Assembly (NCBI RefSeq): GCF_950295315.1
Contig: NC_080164.1
Span: 13,299,659-13,363,658, forward strand
Length of the DNA: 64,000 nt
From: Erinaceus europaeus
Lineage: Eukaryota; Chordata; Mammalia; Eulipotyphla; Erinaceidae
Direction of reading: 5' to 3'
Shown here: one piece after another, positions 1-11,927 of the stretch
How positions within the stretch are numbered: position 1 is the stretch's first letter
Layout: each line of letters opens with the position of its first letter
Notes under the pieces: model-generated
What the model was told of the DNA's origin: nothing
Seen by the model: the letters and a program-made list of their open reading frames with translations, nothing else
Databases searched by the model: none
Translations under genes and position numbers: made by a program

Positions 1-496
1 TGACGTGAGCATGTGTGTCTGAGTGATGTGAGTGTGTCTGAGTGAGGTGAGTGTGTAACTGTGTGAAGTGACTGTATGTAACTGTGTGAGGTGACTGTGT
101 GTAACTGTGAGGTGATTGTGTGACTGTCTGAAGTGCATGTGTGTCTGAGTGAGGTGAGTGTGTAACTGTGCGGGGATGAGTGTGTGTAACTGTGTGAGGT
201 GACTACGTGTAACTATGAGGTGAGTATGTGACTGTGTGAAGTGAGTATGTGTGTCTGAGTGAGATGAGTGTGTAACTGTGTGAGGTGACTATGTGTAACT
301 GTGTGAGATGAGTGTGTGTAACTGTGTGAGGTGAGTGTGTGACTGTGTGAGTTGACTGTGTGTAACTGTGAGGTGAGTGTGTGACTGTGTGAGGTGAGCA
401 TGTGTGTCTGGGTGAGGTGAGTGTGTAACTGTGTGAAGTGAGTGTGTGTAACTGTGTGAAATGAGCATGTATGTCTGAATGAGGTGAGCGTGTCTG
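1..496. repeat. GT-rich minisatellite (VNTR-like array)
   Basis: Degenerate tandem array built from GTGTGTAACTGTG, GTGAGGTGAGTG and GTGTGTCTGAGTGAG blocks. A longer period is visible because the block starting with CATGTGTGTCTG recurs near 139, 247 and 400. The array is truncated by the left edge of the window. It creates an artefactual His/Thr/Ser-rich open frame on the minus strand up to about 733, which is not a gene. Confidence 0.85.
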
Positions 497-818
497 TTGG
501 GGAGAGAGGAGGCAGGCAGGCACGCCTGGGAGCAGAAGGCAGCTTGGAGAGATGAGGGAGAACTGGTGCTGTGCTCTTAAGCCTAGATCTAGTGGGGCTG
601 CCGACTGGAACCCAGCAGGTTCGTGTGCCACAGGCTCCTGATCTGGGCAGTTTTGCTCTATGCTCTGAGGGCCGTCAAGGATGGACTGAGGCCCACGCAA
701 CTTATGGAGGGCATCTGTGTGACTCAAAGTCACCTGGTTTAAACCTTAATTAACCCCATCTGTAAAAGACCTCTGCAACAAGTCCAACAATGGCTTTCTA
801 AGGTTAGTTTAATTTTTG
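497..818. other. Unique sequence, no feature seen
   Basis: Non-repetitive DNA between the minisatellite and a degenerate SINE. No exon, RNA gene or recognisable repeat could be supported. Confidence 0.5.
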
Positions 819-1045
819 TCACCAGGGCTTTGTGACTATGCCTCCTATGGACTTTTTTTTCCCCCAGATAAAGGGTGAAAAACTGAGAAAGAGAAAAAGG
901 TAGAGAGAGGAGAAGCCGCAGCACCACTCCTCTGCTAGTGAAACTCCCAGATGTGTGATGTTACCACACAGTGGCCTAGGGCTTGAATCTGGATCGTTGA
1001 GTATGCTAGTGTTCCCTCCCCCAGCTGAGCTATCTCCTGACCAAA
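819..1045 (-). repeat. Degenerate tRNA-derived SINE
   Basis: Read on the minus strand, a decayed tRNA-like head (near 985-1040) is followed by a CT-rich region and then a T/A-rich stretch and an 'accaggg' block (near 820) that resembles the 3' module of the longer hedgehog SINE subfamily. Divergence is high, so the copy is old. Confidence 0.55.
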
Positions 1046-2139
1046 GTAGCCTGCATAACACATTCTCAGCAGCCTGTGTCCATTCTCCATCCAACCCACT
1101 TAGCCAACCTGCCCCTCTGTGCCTCTGGCTATATCAACTTCAGGTCATAGAGGTTCACTTCCAGCTCATTCTGTGCCAAGTAGAGGCTTTCCCCTTCCAC
1201 TCACAAGCTCCTACTCATGCCTCTGTGACACTGAAAATCCTTTCTTCCTTTCTCCCTCCTTTCCCTAAGACCAAGCTTCAGACCTACTACCTAGGTGGAT
1301 TCTTCCCAAGCCTTTCTGGGCTCCAAATGTCCACTGCACCCATGCCGCCTGCCTTTGATCACACACCTCCTGAACCACTCCTTCCCTGTCTCATGTCTGA
1401 ACTGGGAGACCTGGGGAGAATACAAACACCCACTGGGTGACTGATTTCTCTGCCAGGGAAGAACAATGATGGTAAACTTCTCTGCGACAATAACAATGAA
1501 AACAGAGAAAGTGTGTTTGAACTGAGCTTGAAACAAACACAGAAGAGAGGCAGGCTGAAGAAGGTGACCTCATTGTGGATAAACACATTCAGTGGCTCCT
1601 GTCCAGGCTAATCTGTGGAAATGAGAGCTATTCTGGCCTGGCCACGAGAGCTCCTTCAGAACTGACACGGGGCTTCCAGCAGGCACAGGGACCCCATTTA
1701 GGGAGGACTGAGTGATTCACTCTGCAGAGGGGCCTCTCCAAGCAGGAGAGTTACAGGTCCTGCTTTTAATCGATTCAGCGTTGCTATCACTGGGCATCAT
1801 TTCCTCAGGAGATAAAGGCGGCTCTCATTACCCAATAAGAAGTGCAGGCAGCCTTGGAGAACCCACTGCCAGATGGGGGGAGGGAGCTAGCTGGGGCCTT
1901 GCCAGACACATGTGGTGCCCAGCACAAACTCTAGTCCTGGAAGTCAGGATGGCTGGGGCCTCTGGTTTGTGAGCACTGAGAGGGACAGGAAATGCAGTCA
2001 GTCATCGAGCACAGGAAGTGGCCTACACATTGCAGTAGATGTAAACAGACAGCACTAAGCCCTGCCTAGAGGGGGCGCACATCCCAGCAGAGAGAACAAA
2101 TGAAAACAGCAGGCAAGGATTATAAATCATTGCCAAGAG
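1046..2139. other. Unique sequence, no feature seen
   Basis: About 1.1 kb without a recognisable repeat. A plus-strand frame of 161 codons overlaps the SINE at its start and has no domain or splice context, so I do not call it a gene. Confidence 0.5.
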
Positions 2140-2256
2140 GGGCCCTGGTGATGGTGCACCTGGCAGAGTGCATGTGTCACCAAACACGAGGGCTCAGGTT
2201 CAAGGCCCCAGTCTCCAGCTGCAGTGATGAAGTTTCATGAGTGGTGAAGTACTACT

Positions 2257-2294
<38 letters not shown>

Positions 2295-2365
2295 GCTTTC
2301 TCTCCCCATTTTTCCCATACCACTCAATTTCCTATTAATAAATAAATAAACTTAAATTAAAAGTT
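2140..2365 (+). repeat. ERI-type SINE, 'B' head subfamily
   Basis: tRNA-like head starting GGCCCTGGTGATGGTGCACC, a B-box region near 2196, a (CT)n stretch at 2260-2292 and an AATAAATAAATAAA tail. It is flanked by a near-perfect duplication, ATCATTGCCAAGAG before (about 2127-2140) and ATCATTACCAAGAG after (about 2369-2382). That is the signature of L1-assisted insertion. Confidence 0.85.
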
Positions 2366-2846
2366 ATCAATCATTACCAAGAGATAATATGCTGGTGACA
2401 CACAGTTCTCAAATGGCCACAGAGCATCATGGGACTAAAAGGCCTTTCCTTGGTAAGATGGGCAAAGGCAGGGGCAGAGGAGGTGATGTTTCACGAGTGA
2501 CTGTTGATCTGTAAGTAAAAAGCATCCAGCAACACCTTTGTTCCTGAATCCTCCAGAGGATCCACCCAGCCCAGGGAAGGCTGGCACTAAATGGGATCCC
2601 TGCTACTACAACCAACGATGCCCTCCCGACACACACTGTTCTGCCCACGAGAAAGGCTGGTGCTGGATTTTTAACAGTTTTCTTAATCCATAGTCTCATC
2701 CACTGGACACTCAGCACTTTGAGGGCAGGGGCACTGCCTCCAGGACTTTTGGAGAATGGGACACATGGGTGGACAAGGTTCTGAGGGCCGCATGTCTGGT
2801 GTGCATGGAGAGGGACTTTGCTAATAGTGGAGGCTGGCACTGTTTG
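2366..2846. other. Unique sequence, no feature seen
   Basis: Non-repetitive apart from the SINE target-site duplication. A minus-strand open frame of 137 codons (2427-2840) lacks any recognisable domain and is treated as chance. Confidence 0.45.
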
Positions 2847-3055
2847 GGCAGGTATTATGTGTCAGACACTGCTAAGCACTTGGCAAACATTGACTCATTC
2901 AGTCCTGGCAATAATCTTTTGAGGTTGGCATTGTTCTAGGGAGCTAAAATTCCGAGCAACCAAGTGACCTGCCCAAGGTCACACAGCCTGGGACTGGATT
3001 CAGACTCAGAACTCTCCCTGCCCACTCCCCCCCACACACTCTAATGCCCACCCCG
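2847..3055 (-). repeat. MIR element (ancient tRNA-derived SINE)
   Basis: Reads as a reversed MIR: 'tatgtgtcagacactgctaa', then a block like 'ttgactcattcagtcctggc', then the core 'tgcccaaggtcacacagcc' near 2971-2990. These correspond to the conserved MIR core and tail. MIRs are shared across mammals, so this is old DNA that predates the hedgehog lineage. Confidence 0.8.
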
Positions 3056-3545
3056 GGTCCCTGGAGGATAGCCTGCTCTCCTCTGCTAAGAAGGCGAGTC
3101 ACAGAAACTGCTCCCTGACAGGCGAGAAAGAGCCGTGAGTGGTCAGGGGACATGCAGGGGAGGTTTGGTTGTGGGTGTCACCCCAAAGATGAATCACATA
3201 GACCCTCTGTAAGAAGACAGGCATCAGACTTAATGAGGCTTCTCTCATGGAAAGGGGAAAGACTAGGGCAGGACCAGGGTTGGAAATGTCTGGAATCAAT
3301 GTCCCCTCCTATTCATGGCATCTCTCAAGCTTGTCCAGCAGCCTTCCTGAAACTCAGGGCCCAGAGTCTGCAGGAAATCTCAGAGCCTATCCCAGAACCA
3401 GAGAGAGAGAGAGAGTCACCATGAGGTCAGTGCCCAAAGTGACACAGACACCAAAGTGGCAAGAAATCTACCTGTTGTCACCCAGTGAGCCTTAAGTGGG
3501 GTGTGAGGAGATGGTGCAGACTGATCTGGCTGCTGTGAAGATAGG
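3056..3545. other. Unique sequence, no feature seen
   Basis: No repeat or exon recognised. It contains a short GA run at 3403-3416. Confidence 0.4.
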
Positions 3546-3549
3546 CTTC

Positions 3550-3915
3550 TCCCTAAAGAGCCACTTCAGCTGACTGCTACTCCCCTGTGCGAAATTAAGA
3601 GAGAAGTTGTCATCATCCAGAGAAAGGGAAGTCCCTCGCACTTCATCACAAAAGCTCCCGGCCAGCCGCTGGCAAATGGCCCCGCTTCCTTCCTTCCACC
3701 TGATTTATACGAAAGCCATTGTTCACCCTGATGGAGCTCAATATATCACCCAAGAGAGCGCTGTGCATCCTGGGATCGCCCCCTCCAGAGTCTCTCAGAA
3801 AAAATGGACGCTAATGAAGAGGCCTTCTGTGTTTTCCTAAGAAGGCTATCACCTCTGATAATGCAGAGTGCTGCAGCAGATCGATAAGGGCAATAAATCA
3901 ATGCAGTTTATTAGA
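3550..3915. promoter_or_regulatory. Candidate conserved non-coding block
   Basis: Repeat-free, moderately AT-rich, complex sequence with E-box-like, AT-core and CAATAAATCAAT-like motifs (near 3890-3903). It looks unlike the surrounding decayed repeats. Inference only: it resembles the composition of developmental enhancers, and no alignment was possible. Confidence 0.25.
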
Positions 3916-4567
3916 TACAAAAAAGCACTTTCTCAGGCAAGTGCTCAGAGCTGAGTCCAGAACAGCATGTCGCTCACACTCAGAACAGGAAAAGGTGCCG
4001 GTGGCCACCTATGAGCTAAGGCCCAGCCAGTCCCTCCTAAGAGATTTAGTTACAGCCAGGAGTCGGGATGTTCACAATCATTCCATCTCAGGCCCAAGCT
4101 GAGCTCTCCTCTGGGGAGTGGGTAAGCAGGGTCCAAGTTACCACCTCTTCTGCAGAAACACCCAGACCAACTCTGGGGACAGATAACACAGAGCAAGTGA
4201 GCAAGGACAAGTTCTAGTGGGCAAAGAAACCTGCCAGTGGGGTGTGACCAGACACAGTGGGTTCCAGAATGCGGGGGTTCACCTCACAGCTGTCTATTCT
4301 GCCTAGAGAAGTGGTCAGGACTGACTTTGCATCCTGCCATCCGAAAGTGATCTTCAAGGAGAGTCCACATCCCACCCCGGGTTCTGACACAAAGACAGAG
4401 CAAGTTCACCAGCTTACAGGAGAGACAGACCAGGAACTGCTCTTTCTCTGCAAACAAGAATGCCCAGGTACTACAGTGACAAAGATGAGGTCATACTTCT
4501 CTCCAGCTAAGCCAGCCCCAAGCTATCATTCCCTCACCTCAGCCTCAGCCTCAGCTTCAACCACAGA
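3916..4567. other. Unique sequence, no feature seen
   Basis: No recognisable repeat or exon before the L1 begins. The open frame starting at 4257 runs into L1 sequence and is composite, so it is not a gene. Confidence 0.4.
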
Positions 4568-5351
4568 AGAACAAAGGGACCCTAAAGCAACTAGAAGGAC
4601 AGAAATAGCTAAAGTTAGGGCAGAAATAAATAACATTGAAAATAAGAAAACCATGCAAAAGTAATGTTGGTTCTTCAAGAGTGAACAAAATTGGAAAACC
4701 TTTAGCCAGACTCACAAAACAAAAAAGGGAGAAGACCCAAATAAATCAGATCATAAATGAAAGAGGAGATATCACAACAGACACTGCAGAAGTTCAACAT
4801 ATCATGTGAGGCTTCTAAGACAACTAAATGCCACAAGCTAGAGAACCTGGAAGAAATAGAAGATTTCCTAGATACCTATAAACTTCCAAATTAAGTAAAG
4901 AGGTACTAGATAACATGAACAGATCCATCACAGCTAATGAAATAGAAACAGTTATCAAAAACCTTCCAAGAATAAAAGCCATGGACCATATGGTTTTACA
5001 AATGAATTCTATAATACCTTCAAAGAAGAACTAATACCTCTACTTCTAAAAGTCTTCCAAAAGAGTGAAGACACTGGAATATGCCCTTCTAGCTTCTATG
5101 AAGCCAACATCACTCTGTTACCAAAAGCAGACAAGGGACACAACCAAAAAAGAAAACTACAGACCATTATCTCTAATGAACATAGATGTGAAAATATTGA
5201 ACAAAATTCTAGCCAATTGGATATAGCAGTATATTCAAAAGGTTGTTCATCATTACCAAGTGGGGTTTATCCCAGGCATGCAAGGTGGGTTTAATATACG
5301 TAAATCAATCAATGTGATCCACCACATCAACAAAAGCAGACCAAACACCAC

Positions 5352-6060
5352 ATGGTCATATCAATAGATGCAGAGAAAGCCTTTGACAAAATACAACATC
5401 TCTTCATGATCAAAACACTACAAAAAAAGGGAATATATGAAAAATTATATAGCAAACCTACAGCCAACATCATACTCAATGGTGAAAAACTGGAAGCATT
5501 TCCCCTCAGATCAGGTACAAGACAGGGCTGCCCACTATCACCATTACTATTCAACATAGTGTTGGAAGTTCTTGCCGTAGCAATCAGGCAGGAGCAAGGA
5601 ATTAAAGGGATACAGATTGGAAGAGAAGAAGTCAAACTCTCCCTCTATTTGCAGATGACATGACAGTATACACAGAAAAAGCTAAGGAATCCAGAAAGAA
5701 GCTTTTGGTAATCATCAGGCAATTCAGTAAGGTGTTAGGCTACAAAATTAACATACAAAATTCAGTGTCATTCCTCTATGCAAGCACTAAGTTAGAAGAA
5801 GATGAAAACCAGAAATCAATTCCTTTTACTATAGCAGCAAAAACAATGAAATATCTAGGAATAAACCTAACCAAAGAAGTAAAAGACTTGTATACTGATA
5901 AGTATGAGTCACTACTCAAGGAAATAGAAAAAGACACAAAGAAGTGGAAAGACATTCCATGTTCATGGGCTGGAAGAATTAACATCATCAAAATGAATAT
6001 ACTACCCAGAGCCATATACAAATTTAATGCTGTCCCCATCAAGATCCCAACCACATTTTT
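5352..6060 (+). pseudogene. L1 ORF2 reverse-transcriptase fragment (broken)
   Basis: Two overlapping frames (5352-5663 and 5660 onward) together give the fingers and palm of an L1 reverse transcriptase: [10 protein letters not shown], then [12 protein letters not shown], then FADDMTVY in the other frame, then a KYLGINL motif and a WKDIPCSW motif of the post-RT region. The frame break falls a few codons before the catalytic aspartates. The piece ends where family X copy 1 inserted at 6061. Confidence 0.88.
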
Positions 6061-6470
6061 TTTCTTTTTAAAAAATGTTTTATTTGTAAAAAGAAAACAT
6101 TGACAAACCATAGGATAAGAGGGGTACAACTTTGCACAATTCTCACCACCAGACCTCCATATCCCATGGTCTTCCCTGATACCTTTCCTATTCTTTAACC
6201 CTCTGGGAGTATGGACCCACGGTCATTGTGGGATGCAGAAGGTTGAAGGTCTGGCTTTTGTAGTTGCTTCCCCGCTGAACTTGGGTGTTGACAGGTCGAT
6301 CCATACTCCCAGCCTATCTCTCTCTTTCCCTAGTGGGGAAGGGCTCTGGGGAAGCGGAGCTCCAGGGCACATTGGTGGGGTTGTCTGTCCAGAGAATTCT
6401 GGTTGGCATCATGCTAGCATCTGGAACCTGGTGGCTGAAAATAGAGTTAACATACAAAGCCAAACAAATT
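6061..6470 (-). mobile_element. Family X retroposon copy 1, inside the L1
   Basis: A 410-bp insertion with a 16-bp perfect duplication, TCCCAACCACATTTTT, at 6045-6060 and 6471-6486. It lies on the minus strand: the T-rich left end is the reversed A tail. The arms TGGGAGTATGGA (6204-6215) and TCCATACTCCCA (6300-6311) form an inverted repeat that recurs in other X copies. The copy is 5'-truncated relative to copies 2 and 8. No coding capacity was seen. Confidence 0.88.
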
Positions 6471-7035
6471 TCCCAACCACATTTTTATGAGAATAGAACA
6501 AATGCTACAAATGTTTACCTGGAACCAGAAAACACCTAGAATTGCCAAAACTATCTTGAGAAGAAAGAACAGAACAGAAGACATCACATTACCAGATCTC
6601 AAATTGTATTATAGGTCCATTCTCATCAAAAATGCTTGGTACTGGAAAATGAATAGACACACTGACCAGGGGAATAGAATTGAGAGCCCAGAAGTAAGCC
6701 CATGCACCTATGGACATCTAATCGTTGACATAGGTGCCCAGACTATTAAATGGGGAAAGTAGAGTCTCTTCAACAAATAGTGTTGGAAAAAATGGGTTGA
6801 AACCTGCAGAAGAATGAAAATGAATATATTTCACCAAATACAAAAGTAACTTCAAGGTGGATCAAGGACTTGCATGTTAGACCAGAAACTATCAGATACT
6901 TAGAGGAAAATATTAGAAGAACTCCTTTCAGCATAAATTTTAAAAGATATCTTCAATGAAACAAATCCAATTACAAAGAAGACTAGGGCAAGTATAAACC
7001 GATGGGACTACATCAGATTTAAAAAGCTTCTGCAC

Positions 7036-8155
7036 GGCGCCCTATTCAGGGTGTCCTGAGATTCCCAAACAGATACGTTGGGCCTAGACCTTGAATAAAT
7101 CCCTCTCTCCATTGTTACTGGTCATTCCTAGTAAGAACAACACAATAGAACCCATTGTGGGCCCCCATAGGGCCTTGCCCTCAACTTGGATCAACAATGG
7201 GAGAAAATGTCCCAACCTCTCAAGGGAGGTTGAACAACATACTCTATGCTTCATCTGAATAAGATAGATCCTGATACTTGGGAAGCTTGGAACATTCCTA
7301 CTTATGACCACAGAATGTGAGCTCAGATCTAGAGGGATACAAAGGTCACATAGGCTGCTAAGCTAAATATGGGCCCCAGATCATATCAAATCAATGGGGT
7401 TTAAATCAATAATATTTATGCACCTTTCCCATATTTGGGAGCTATTCTCTTCCCAGATTCAGCTATCTGGTCCTTCTGCCAGCCATGACACCACCTCTCC
7501 AGACAACAATTAGAATCTGCCTGCATATCAGATTTCAAGCTCAGGCAAAACAAAAACAAACAAACAAACAAAAAAAACCCCACTAATATAGCCACAGGCC
7601 CTTTGGAATATAACTAAAATATGCCTACTAGCTATCTACAAAATGGAGGACTCCCCCAACTATTCATCTGCACTATTCCAGCCTTTAGGCCCATGATTGG
7701 CCAACAAATTTTTGGCTTTGTATGTTAACTCTCTTTTCAACCACCAGGTTCCAGATGCTAGCATGATGCCAACCAGAATTCCCTGGGAAGACAACCCTAC
7801 CAATGTGTCCTGGAGCACAGCTTCCCCAGAGCCCTTCCCCACTAGGGAAAGAGAAAAACAGGCTGGGAATATAGATTGACCAGTCAATGCCCATGTTCAG
7901 CAGGGAAGCAATTACAGAAGCCAGAGCTTCCACCTTCTGCACCCCACAATGACCTTGGGTCCATACTTCTGGAAGGGTAAAGAATAGGAAAGCTACCAGG
8001 GGAGGGGAAGGGATACATAGTTCTGGTGGTAGGAACTGTGTGATGTTGTACCACTCTTATCCTATGGTTTAGTCATTATTTCCTTTTTATAAATAAAAAA
8101 TTAAATAAAAATAAATAAATAAAGTAAAAACATTAAAAGGCATAATGTAATGCAA
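7036..8155 (+). mobile_element. Family X retroposon copy 2, inside the L1
   Basis: About 1.1 kb inserted into L1 ORF2 between copies of AAAAAGCTTCTGCAC (7021-7035) and AAAAAGCATCTGCAC (8156-8170). The 3' end has the family block TTCTGGTGGTAGGAACTGTG near 8013, then TCCTTTTTATAAATAAAAA and an A-rich tail. The 5' half, from 7050, matches the 39.0 kb region of copy 8. No long open frame was found. Confidence 0.88.
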
Positions 8156-8876
8156 AAAAAGCATCTGCACTGCAAAAGAAACCATCACCCAAACCAAGAG
8201 ACCCCCCTCATAGAATGGGAGATCTTTGCATGCCATACATCAGACAAGAGGCTAATAACCAGAATATATAAAGAGCTTTCCAAACTCAACAACAAGAAAA
8301 CAAATAACCCCATCCACAAATGGGGAGAGAACATGGACAGAATATTCACCTTTTGGATAGGAAGAGATCCAAAATGCTGAGAAACACATAAAAAAAATGA
8401 TCCAAGTCTCTGATTGTCAGAGAAATGCAAATAAAGACAACAATGAGATACCACTTCACTCCTGTGAGAATGTCATACATCAGAAAAGACAGCAGCAGCA
8501 AATGCTGGAGAGGTTGTGGGGTCAAAGGAACCCTCCTACACTGCTGGTGGGAATGTCAGTTGGTTCAACCTCTGTGGAGAACAGTATGGAGGACTCTCAG
8601 CTAAAAATGGACCTACCCTATGATCATTACAGTTCTTCTACTGGGGATATATCCTAAGGAACCCAACATATCCATCCAAAAAGATCTGTGTACACATACA
8701 TTCTTGGCAGCACAATTTGTAGTAGCCAAAACCTGGAAACAACCCACGTGTCCAACAACAGATGAGTGGCTGAGCAAGTTGTGGTATATATACACAATGG
8801 AATACTACTCAGCTATTAAAAATGGTGACTTCATAGTTTTCAGCTGATCTTGGATGGACCTTGAAAAAATCATGTT

Positions 8877-9115
8877 GGGGAGTCGGGCAGTGGCACAGCG
8901 GGTTATTGCACATGGCAGGAAGTTCAAGGACTGGCATAAGGATCCCAGTTTGAGTCCCCTGTTCCTCACCTGTAAGGGAGTCGCTTCACAGGCAGTGAAG
9001 CAGGTCTGCAGGTGTCTCTCTTTCTCTCCCTCTCTCTGTATTCCTCTCCTCTCTCCATTTCTTTCTGTCCTAACAATGATGACATCAATAATAATAACTA
9101 CAACAATGACAAAAG
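8877..9115 (+). repeat. ERI-type SINE, 'A' head subfamily, inside the L1
   Basis: Head GGGGAGTCGGGCAGTGGCAC, a B-box-like block near 8951, CT-rich centre and AATAATAACTACAACAATGA tail. Duplications GAAAAAATCATGTT (8863-8876) and GAAAAAAATCCTGTT (about 9115-9129) flank it, so it postdates the L1 insertion. Confidence 0.9.
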
Positions 9116-9429
9116 AAAAAAATCCTGTTAAGTGAAATAAGTCAGAAACAGAAGGATGAATATGGGATGATCTCACTCTCAGGCAGAAGTTGAAAAACAA
9201 GGTGAGAAGAAAAAACACAAGTAGAACCTGAACTGGAATTGGTGTTTTGCACCAAAGTAAAAGACTCTGAGATGGGTGAGGAGAGTACAGGTCCAAAAAG
9301 GATGACAGAAAACCTAGTGGGGGTTGTATTGTTATATGGAAAACTAGGGGATGTTATGCATGTACAATCTATTATATATACTGTCAAATGTAAAACATTA
9401 ATTCCCCAAAAAAGAAATTTAAAAAAAAG

Positions 9430-9968
9430 TAAGAAACATGCAGTAGCCAGGCTGAGGCCTGTGGCTGCGGCTTTGACTTGCACACAGGTAGGATTTGCTT
9501 CACCTGTGGTGATCGTCTCGGGAAGACCGCCCAAAGGTTTTACCTCCTGACAGCAAGCCGATGCTGGATGCTGCATATGCATTCAGAGTGAGGTGGGTCA
9601 GAAGCTGCCCCTGTGGTCCCAAGGCTTGGAGGGTCCTCGGAAGGAGCCTGGAGTTTCCTCACCCACCCCACCCTCCCTCCATGCAGGAAGCACTGTCCTT
9701 TGAGGCTGAGGGGCTCATACTGCAGAGGGATCACCCCCTGCCCGGAGATCCTCCTGAGTCTCCTGGAAAGCCCAGTTGACTTGTCTGGGGCCGGCAGTTC
9801 CAGCTCTACAGATCCACATGGTCCTTTCAGTGCTAAATGTATTTTCAATCCTTGCAGCAGCCTGTGTAATTATAACTAATGGGCATACACTAGTTAAGTG
9901 ACCTGCTGTTGGAAGTCCCCATCTCCCAAAATGAGAATATCCATAAATTTGTGACAAAGATGCCAGGC
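9430..9968. other. Unique sequence, no feature seen
   Basis: Somewhat GC-richer, non-repetitive DNA downstream of the L1 tail. Short overlapping open frames on both strands have no recognisable domain. Confidence 0.4.
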
Positions 9969-10078
9969 TAGGTACCAAGGAGACCAAGGAGACCCGACAG
10001 ACAGACCAAGGAGACCAAGGAGACAGACCCAAGGAGACAGACCAAGGAGACCAAGGAGACCAAGAAGACCAAGGTTCT
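9969..10078. repeat. Minisatellite of ACCAAGGAG-like units
   Basis: Short tandem array of the 9-bp unit ACCAAGGAG interspersed with ACAGACC variants. It produces a Trp/Ser/Pro-rich minus-strand peptide frame (9715-10128) that is a repeat artefact. Confidence 0.8.
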
Positions 10079-11627
10079 GGCCCTGAGGCCTCTGACTGCT
10101 GCACAGATTTCACCCAGAAGCCATCCACCAGCCCCCGGACACCTGCGTGGTCAGATCAAACCTTTCTGGCAGTGGCGAGGGTGGACAGGATGGGTCATCC
10201 TGTTTGTGAGCTGCCATTTCTGAAAGCTCCCTGACAGTAGCAGAGCCCCCGCTCAGCCCCCTATGAGGATGTGATTGACCATGCACATTATTAATGAGCT
10301 TCAACGCAAAGTTATTCTGGCTGCATCTGGAGCTTAGAGGACTGGGGAGCACATCCTGGCAGGGTGAAGGGCCTTAAAATGCTATATATATATATATATA
10401 ATCAAAACTCAAAGAGGAAATCAAAGAGTGGGGGGTGTTGGAGGGCTAAAACAAAAATGGACTGGAAAGAGTAAAAGAAGAAGAATGCTTCATGTACAAT
10501 CACCTCTGCTTCTGTTCTGCACTGTGCCTCCCAGTCTCGGGGCCACTCTCCTGTCAGCAAGGCCATCCTGAATTGCTCTGTCTGATCAAGCCACTGGCAG
10601 AAACTCCACCGATCTCCCTGGATCTTGATGCACTGATCCTCCTGGACACTCCTGCCTAGCAGCCTGTTGGCCCTTCATTCGTTTAATTATTCACCAGAAT
10701 AGGTGCAGAGCTCTTGCTGGGAAGCAAGTGTAGCAGATGTTCCTCCCTGTGCTGAGAAAGGGAAGCTCTCCTTGCAGGTAGTGTGTCTTTTTCCAGAGGC
10801 TGAGTTCTCAAGAGCAGGAAGTGCAGCAGGTAGCTGGCTGCACTGCCCAAGGTCCGGGCCCATCCTGGCCCAGTGGGGAAGGCCTGCTGGATGGTCAAAT
10901 TGGACTCAGCGTGATGGAGAGCAGCCATGCTGGCCCATTCTCATTGACCTCTGATGGGATGTTGTCGATAACATCATAGTCCATCTTCCTGGGGGACAGC
11001 CAGGAGCAGACGACTAGTCCTTCAAGAGGCTGGTTCTTGGGTAGAAACCTTGCTGTTTCCTGGAGGATGACAGAACCCCTGACTCTTGTAAACCCTGCAT
11101 GGCACCTGGGCCCCACCTATCTGGGGACTCTGGACACCCAAATAATAGAGGTGGTGATGGTGAGGAGACTAGCTCTCGATGGCCAAAGACAGATGGTTTG
11201 TTTGTAGCGAGAAACAGACATTTGTTCAGTGGAAAACTTGGGGCCACAAAAGACTGATGAATGGGGAACTCTGTGGGCAGATGAAAAGGATATCGAAGTA
11301 GAAACTTGGGAGAAAGATACTGGAGATTGAACAGTAGGGAGATTAATCAGTGCTGACCTCTATAGAACTGATAGCTATCTCAACCCAAATTCGGGGAGCG
11401 GCTGCAGAGATCCTGTTCACAGTGGTTCCTGATACAGCACAGTCGTGTTCCAGCCCAGCTCTGCTGCAAACCGAACAGCATCACCTTTGCCACTCAGTGG
11501 TCACTCACTTTGTCACAGGCTTCCGTACAGTGAAAGTGTAAGCTCTTGGCAGGCACTGGGAAAGTGACCTGGGATGAAAGTCTCCTGGCTACAGACACAC
11601 AAAATTGAGGAAAGCCTGTCCTTGTTT
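10079..11627. other. Unique sequence with a short (TA)n
   Basis: About 1.5 kb without a recognised interspersed repeat. A (TA)n run lies at 10384-10400. No exon signal could be supported. Confidence 0.4.
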
Positions 11628-11914
11628 GTTTGTTTGCTTGCTTTCCCTTTTGTTACCCTTGTTGTTTTTCATTGTTGTTGTAGTTATCATTGTTATTGTT
11701 ACTGATGTCGTCATCATTGTTAGATAGGACAGAGAGAAATGGAGAGAGGAGGGGAAGACAGAGACAGGGAGAGAAAGACACCTGCAGACCTGCTTCACCG
11801 CTTGTGAAACGACTCCCCTGCAGGTGGGGAGCCAGGGACTGTAACCAGGATCCTTACACCGGTCCTTGCACTTTGCACCAGGTGCACTTAATCCGCTGCA
11901 CTACTTTCCGACTC
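11628..11914 (-). repeat. ERI-type SINE, 'A' head subfamily
   Basis: Full-length minus-strand copy: AAC/AAT-rich tail read as GTT/ATT at 11640-11720, CT-rich centre read as GA, and the tRNA-like head ending near 11914. CCTGTCCTTGTTT lies on both sides (about 11615-11627 and 11915-11927), a clean target-site duplication. Confidence 0.92.
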
Positions 11915-11927
11915 CCTGTCCTTGTTT

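Larger units (their letters stand above)
4568..9429 (+). mobile_element. LINE-1 retrotransposon, 5'-truncated, with nested insertions
   Basis: Sequence from the middle of L1 ORF2 to the 3' end, in four pieces: 4568-6060, 6471-7035, 8156-8876 and 9116-9429. The ORF2 protein normally supplies endonuclease and reverse transcriptase for target-primed integration. Here translated blocks show the reverse-transcriptase region, including [10 protein letters not shown] near 5368 and [14 protein letters not shown] near 5513. A frame change just before the FADDM catalytic box (about 5650-5670), many stop codons and missing ORF1 and 5' UTR make it non-functional. The 3' end is an A-rich tail at 9410-9429. 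Two family X elements and one SINE interrupt it, each with duplications. Confidence 0.93.

Noticed and set aside
955..1440. 161-codon plus-strand frame
   Set aside because: Starts inside a degenerate SINE and shows no domain.
7084..7942. Small open frames inside family X copy 2
   Set aside because: All are under 90 codons, on both strands, and not shared intact among X copies.
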